DNA from: Kineothrix sp. IPX-CK | Lineage (GTDB): Bacteria > Bacillota > Clostridia > Lachnospirales > Lachnospiraceae | Direction of reading: 5' to 3' | Length of the DNA stretch: 64,000 bases | Assembly: GCF_039134705.1 (NCBI RefSeq) | Contig: NZ_CP146256.1 | Location: 1,984,001-2,048,000 of the forward strand | Part shown: positions 60,900 through 64,000 of the stretch, piece by piece | Numbering within the stretch: position 1 is the first letter of the stretch | Layout: the number at the start of each line of letters is the position of its first letter | Program-made: the position numbers and the translations under genes | The notes under the pieces: model-generated | The model's database searches: none | What the model was told of the DNA's origin: nothing | What the model saw: the letters and a program-made list of their open reading frames with translations, nothing else

Positions 60900-61817
60900 A
60901 TGAGAAGTAAAAAAACGACAAAAATGAAGATTTCAGTGAAAACATGGAGTGAATGGTGCTGGGGATGGGGAATGATATTTCCTACCATCGCAGGACTCAT
61001 TATATTAAATATCATTCCTATATTTGAAACATTTTATCTTAGTTTTTTTAAGAGTGGGGCATTTGGAAAGGGGAATATATTTGTTGGACTGGAAAATTAT
61101 AAAAAAATGTTTCAGGACGCTCAAGTCTGGTATGCCGTGAGGAATACATTGGGTTATACCTGCCTTGTTGTTCCGGTAACGGTTATAATTGCATTGCTTC
61201 TCGCTGTAGCATTGAATGGAAAAATGAAAGGAAAAGGAATATATAGGACAATTTATTTTATTCCTATGGTGGCAGCACCGGCGGCGGTAACTATGGTCTG
61301 GAAATGGTTGTACAATAATCAATACGGACTGATCAATTATCTCTTAAATAAATTGGGAATGGATGCTGTTAATTGGATTGATAATCCGAATATAGCGCTT
61401 CTTTCCGTTTCGATCATTGGAATTTGGAGTACGATAGGATACAGTATGGTTTTGCTTCTTGCAGGATTACAGGAAATTCCAAGAGATTACTATGAGGCAT
61501 CTGATATAGACGGAGCCAGCGGAATTTGTCAGTTTTTTAATATTACGCTGCCGTTAGTTTCACCAACGCTGTTTTTTGTGCTTGTTACAAGTATTATTAC
61601 CTCAATGCAGGTGTTTGATGTGATTTATATGATGATCAGTGTTACAAATCCTTCTTATGATAGTACGGTATCACTGGTTTACTTATTCTATAATAATTCT
61701 TTCAAATACTCAAATAAAGGATACGGTTCTGCTATTGTCATGCTCCTTTTGCTGATTATTATGCTGATTACAGTAGTGCAGACGGAGCTGCAGAAGAAAT
61801 GGGTAAATTATATGTAG
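60900..61817 (+). CDS. Sugar ABC transporter permease (MsmF/RafF-like)
   Basis: A 305-residue six-helix permease. A basic N-terminus leads into WGMIFPTIAGLIILNIIPIFETFYLSFF, and the EAA loop is YYEASDIDGASGICQFFNITLPLVSP (about 199-224). Its end overlaps the upstream in-frame codons of the next permease. The downstream pair and GH36 gene place it in alpha-galactoside uptake. Confidence 0.93.
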   Translation: MRSKKTTKMKISVKTWSEWCWGWGMIFPTIAGLIILNIIPIFETFYLSFFKSGAFGKGNIFVGLENYKKMFQDAQVWYAVRNTLGYTCLVVPVTVIIALLLAVALNGKMKGKGIYRTIYFIPMVAAPAAVTMVWKWLYNNQYGLINYLLNKLGMDAVNWIDNPNIALLSVSIIGIWSTIGYSMVLLLAGLQEIPRDYYEASDIDGASGICQFFNITLPLVSPTLFFVLVTSIITSMQVFDVIYMMISVTNPSYDSTVSLVYLFYNNSFKYSNKGYGSAIVMLLLLIIMLITVVQTELQKKWVNYM

Positions 61818-61831
61818 AGAGGATCGCGGAC

Positions 61832-62662
61832 ATGAAAAAAAGAAAAACAATTACTACTTCATTTATACACCTTATTTTGATTCTTGGTGCATGCATTATG
61901 ATATTGCCATTTTTGTGGATGGTGGTAACATCCTTAAAAACAATAAGCGAATCGACATCGATGAATCCCTTTGTCTTTTTTCCCGGAGAAGCACAGTGGG
62001 ATAATTATATGACAGTAATTCAACAGAATGATTTTATCCGGTTATATTTTAACACTTTCGCAATGATGGCTATTCGCGTGTTCTGTGCAGTGCTATTTAG
62101 TGCAATGGCAGCCTATGCATTTGCGAGACTAAAATTTCCGGGAAGAGATTTTTTCTTTAGCCTTGTATTATTTCAGATGATGGTACCTGTACAAATTTTT
62201 ATTGTACCGCAATATTTAATGATTGATAAACTGGGGCTGCGTAATACAATATTCGCACTGGTATTTCCGGGATTGGTGAGCGCGTTCGGAACATTTCTTT
62301 TACGGCAGTTCTTTATGGGACTTCCAAAAGAACTGGAAGAGGCTGCCAGATTAGACGGATGTAATATTGGACAGACCTTTTGGAGGGTCATGCTTCCATT
62401 GACCAAATCCGGATTGACAGCACTGGCTATTTTTACAGCTCTTTTTTCATTCAAGGATTTAATGTGGCCAATGATAGTCAATTCAGATTCCGATGCGGCT
62501 ACATTATCTTCCGCATTAGCCAAAATTTCAAGCGCATATTCCGTAAACTATCCCCAGCTTATGGCGGCGGCGGTTTTGGCGATTTGGCCGATGATGCTGA
62601 TCTATATTATTTTCCAGAAGCAGTTTATTGAAGGAGTAGCAACATCGGGAGGAAAGCTGTAA
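61832..62662 (+). CDS. Sugar ABC transporter permease (MsmG/RafG-like)
   Basis: A 276-residue six-helix permease. It has ACIMILPFLWMVVTSLKTISE near the N-terminus and the EAA loop LEEAARLDGCNIGQTFWRVMLP. The ATG at 61832 follows GAGAGGATCGCGGAC. The frame extends to 61799, but that would overlap the previous gene. The stop and the start of the GH36 gene are adjacent (TAAATG). The operon contains no ATPase gene up to the window edge. Confidence 0.92.
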   Translation: MKKRKTITTSFIHLILILGACIMILPFLWMVVTSLKTISESTSMNPFVFFPGEAQWDNYMTVIQQNDFIRLYFNTFAMMAIRVFCAVLFSAMAAYAFARLKFPGRDFFFSLVLFQMMVPVQIFIVPQYLMIDKLGLRNTIFALVFPGLVSAFGTFLLRQFFMGLPKELEEAARLDGCNIGQTFWRVMLPLTKSGLTALAIFTALFSFKDLMWPMIVNSDSDAATLSSALAKISSAYSVNYPQLMAAAVLAIWPMMLIYIIFQKQFIEGVATSGGKL

Positions 62663-64000
62663 ATGGCTATTATATATTCAGAACAAACACAGGAGTTTCA
62701 CTTATACAATGATCAGATCAGTTATATTATGAAAGTATTACCTGACGGGAAGATAGGCAACTTATACTATGGGAAAAGAATACAACATAAAGACGATTAT
62801 TCCTATCTTTTAGAAGGAGGACACCGGTCTCTGGCAGTATATACTGAGGAAAACAAATATTTTTTTAGCCCTCAGTATACAAGGATGGAATATCCGGACA
62901 CCGGAAGGGGTGATTTTAGAGAACCGGCTTTTGAAGTCGTTCAGGAAAATGGGAGCAGGATTACTGATTTCAGATATCAGGCTCATTCTATTTACAGAGG
63001 AAAACAGAAGCTTTCGGGCCTTCCGGCCTTATATGTAGAGGATGAGGATGAGGCGGAAACGATAGAGATTACTTTAACGGATACATTATTAAATGTAGAT
63101 TGTATTTTACTGTACAGTCTTTTCCGGGATTACCCTGTTATTTCGCGAAGTGTAAAATTTTTTAATCATGGAACTGAAAAGGTGCTGTTGGATAGAGTAT
63201 TTAGCGCAAGCATCGATTTACCTGATGCGGAATATGAAATGGTGCAGTTGTCGGGCGCATGGGCGAGAGAAAGAGATATCATCTGCCGGAAACTAAATGT
63301 GGGAATACAGGGGATTAACAGCAGGCGGGGAATCAGCAGTGCGGAACAAAATCCCTTTATAGCACTTAAACGACTGGAAACAAATGAATTCTCCGGGGAA
63401 GCAATAGGATTCAGTTTGATTTACAGCGGAAATCATATAGAATCAGTGGAAGTGGATACTTGTAATATGGCAAGGATTCAAATCGGGATCCACCCCGATG
63501 GCTTTTCATGGCTGCTGAATCCGGGAGAATTGTTCCAAAGTCCCGAGGCGGTATTCGTTTATTCCGATCAGGGAATGAATGGAATGAGCCAGACCTTTCA
63601 CAAAATCTATCGCACTCGTCTGGCACGTGGCTTATGGAGAGACAGGGAGCGTCCTGTTTTAATAAATAATTGGGAGGCTACCGGGCCGCAGTTTACGCAG
63701 CAGCAGGTGCTCGATATAGCGTCTGCCGCAAAACAAATGGGAATAGATCTTTTTGTTTTGGATGATGGGTGGTTTGGAAAAAGAGATGATGATAAATCAT
63801 GCCTTGGAGATTGGTATGTAACAGACTACAATAAGCTTCCGGAGGGAATAGGGGGATTAGCTAGGAAGATTAATGCCATGGGTATGAAATTCGGCTTGTG
63901 GTTTGAACCTGAAATGGTAAACAAAGACTCTGATTTATATAGGGAGCATCCGGATTGGATTCTATGTGCACCGGGAAGGAGTGCATCCCCAAGCAGAAAT
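62663..64000 (+). CDS. Alpha-galactosidase, glycoside hydrolase family 36 (cut by the window end)
   Basis: 446 codons of an expected ~730 are in the window. The N-terminal beta-sandwich (about 1-320) is followed by the start of the TIM barrel. RPVLINNWEATGPQFTQ, DLFVLDDGWFGKRDDDKSCLGDW and MKFGLWFEPEMVNKDSDLYREHPDW are hallmark GH36 (RafA/AgaN) stretches. The nucleophile Asp (KWDMN motif) should lie just past the edge. There is no signal peptide, so it cleaves imported raffinose-type sugars. The ATG follows GGGAGGAAAGCTGTAA and is directly joined to the permease stop. Confidence 0.93.
   Translation, partial: MAIIYSEQTQEFHLYNDQISYIMKVLPDGKIGNLYYGKRIQHKDDYSYLLEGGHRSLAVYTEENKYFFSPQYTRMEYPDTGRGDFREPAFEVVQENGSRITDFRYQAHSIYRGKQKLSGLPALYVEDEDEAETIEITLTDTLLNVDCILLYSLFRDYPVISRSVKFFNHGTEKVLLDRVFSASIDLPDAEYEMVQLSGAWARERDIICRKLNVGIQGINSRRGISSAEQNPFIALKRLETNEFSGEAIGFSLIYSGNHIESVEVDTCNMARIQIGIHPDGFSWLLNPGELFQSPEAVFVYSDQGMNGMSQTFHKIYRTRLARGLWRDRERPVLINNWEATGPQFTQQQVLDIASAAKQMGIDLFVLDDGWFGKRDDDKSCLGDWYVTDYNKLPEGIGGLARKINAMGMKFGLWFEPEMVNKDSDLYREHPDWILCAPGRSASPSRN

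Noticed and set aside
1..64000. CRISPR arrays, tRNA or rRNA genes, intact transposases or integrases
   Set aside because: No regularly spaced repeats, cloverleaf-like sequences or recombinase motifs were seen by eye; tRNAscan, CRISPR finders and ISfinder searches would be decisive.

Overview
The window is about 43% G+C chromosomal DNA from a Gram-positive, anaerobe-type Firmicute. It most resembles a gut Lachnospiraceae (Clostridium cluster XIVa) member. The clues are strong AAGGAGG-type ribosome sites, canonical TTGACA-N17-TATAAT promoters, a Bacillus/Clostridium-type LexA box, stand-alone family-1 sugar-binding lipoproteins with paired permeases, a GH36/AraC module, a yybP-ykoY riboswitch and a BceRS/AB-like set. 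The genus assignment is inference. No rRNA, tRNA, CRISPR array, complete insertion sequence or integrase was found.

Layout. 1-5.5 kb is housekeeping: the tail of a zinc-ribbon protein, the helicase pcrA, a small acidic membrane protein, a ~300-bp nested palindrome and the rRNA methyltransferase rlmD. 5.4-7.2 kb is an AT-rich insert that carries one zincin-type metallopeptidase gene. It is bounded by the rlmD 3' end and a second copy of that 3' end, which looks like the scar of an element integrated at rlmD. 7.3-17.6 kb is a patchwork of accessory genes. It holds VOC and cupin proteins, an SOS-regulated Y-family polymerase with its YolD partner, nitroreductase, tautomerase, MsrA, a TetR-ABC-FtsX export operon and a sugar-dehydrogenase-like protein, with gene debris between them. 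17.8-22.6 kb carries central metabolism (aconitase, PEP carboxykinase). 22.9-32.2 kb is a transport and export belt: an MFS pump behind a 13-codon ORF, riboswitch-controlled mntP, MarR plus an MFS-CBS fusion, MarR plus an ABC exporter, and a DMT transporter opposite a Crp-like regulator.

32.2-40.4 kb has an unknown lipoprotein, three tiny genes around a strong inverted repeat, a D-2-hydroxyacid dehydrogenase, and a reverse-strand two-component plus ABC set of the peptide-antibiotic sensing and detoxification kind. 40.6-49.9 kb is a catabolic operon: sugar ABC importer, GH35 beta-galactosidase, DgoD, DgoK, DgoA and an IclR regulator. It implies uptake of a beta-galactoside and use of galactonate through 2-keto-3-deoxygalactonate. 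After a chemoreceptor come an arsenic operon (arsR, ACR3, arsC), two tandem Cys-type glutathione peroxidases, and a ROK regulator followed by a P3A-type proton ATPase. The right end is an alpha-galactoside operon (divergent AraC regulator, ABC importer, GH36 alpha-galactosidase cut by the window edge).

The most noteworthy items are the duplicated rlmD 3' end around the metallopeptidase gene, the nested palindrome at 3707-4038, the MFS-CBS fusion, the duplicated 105-bp intergenic element, the galactonate operon with a beta-galactosidase but no galactose dehydrogenase, and the plant/fungal-type H+-ATPase paired with a degenerate ROK protein.
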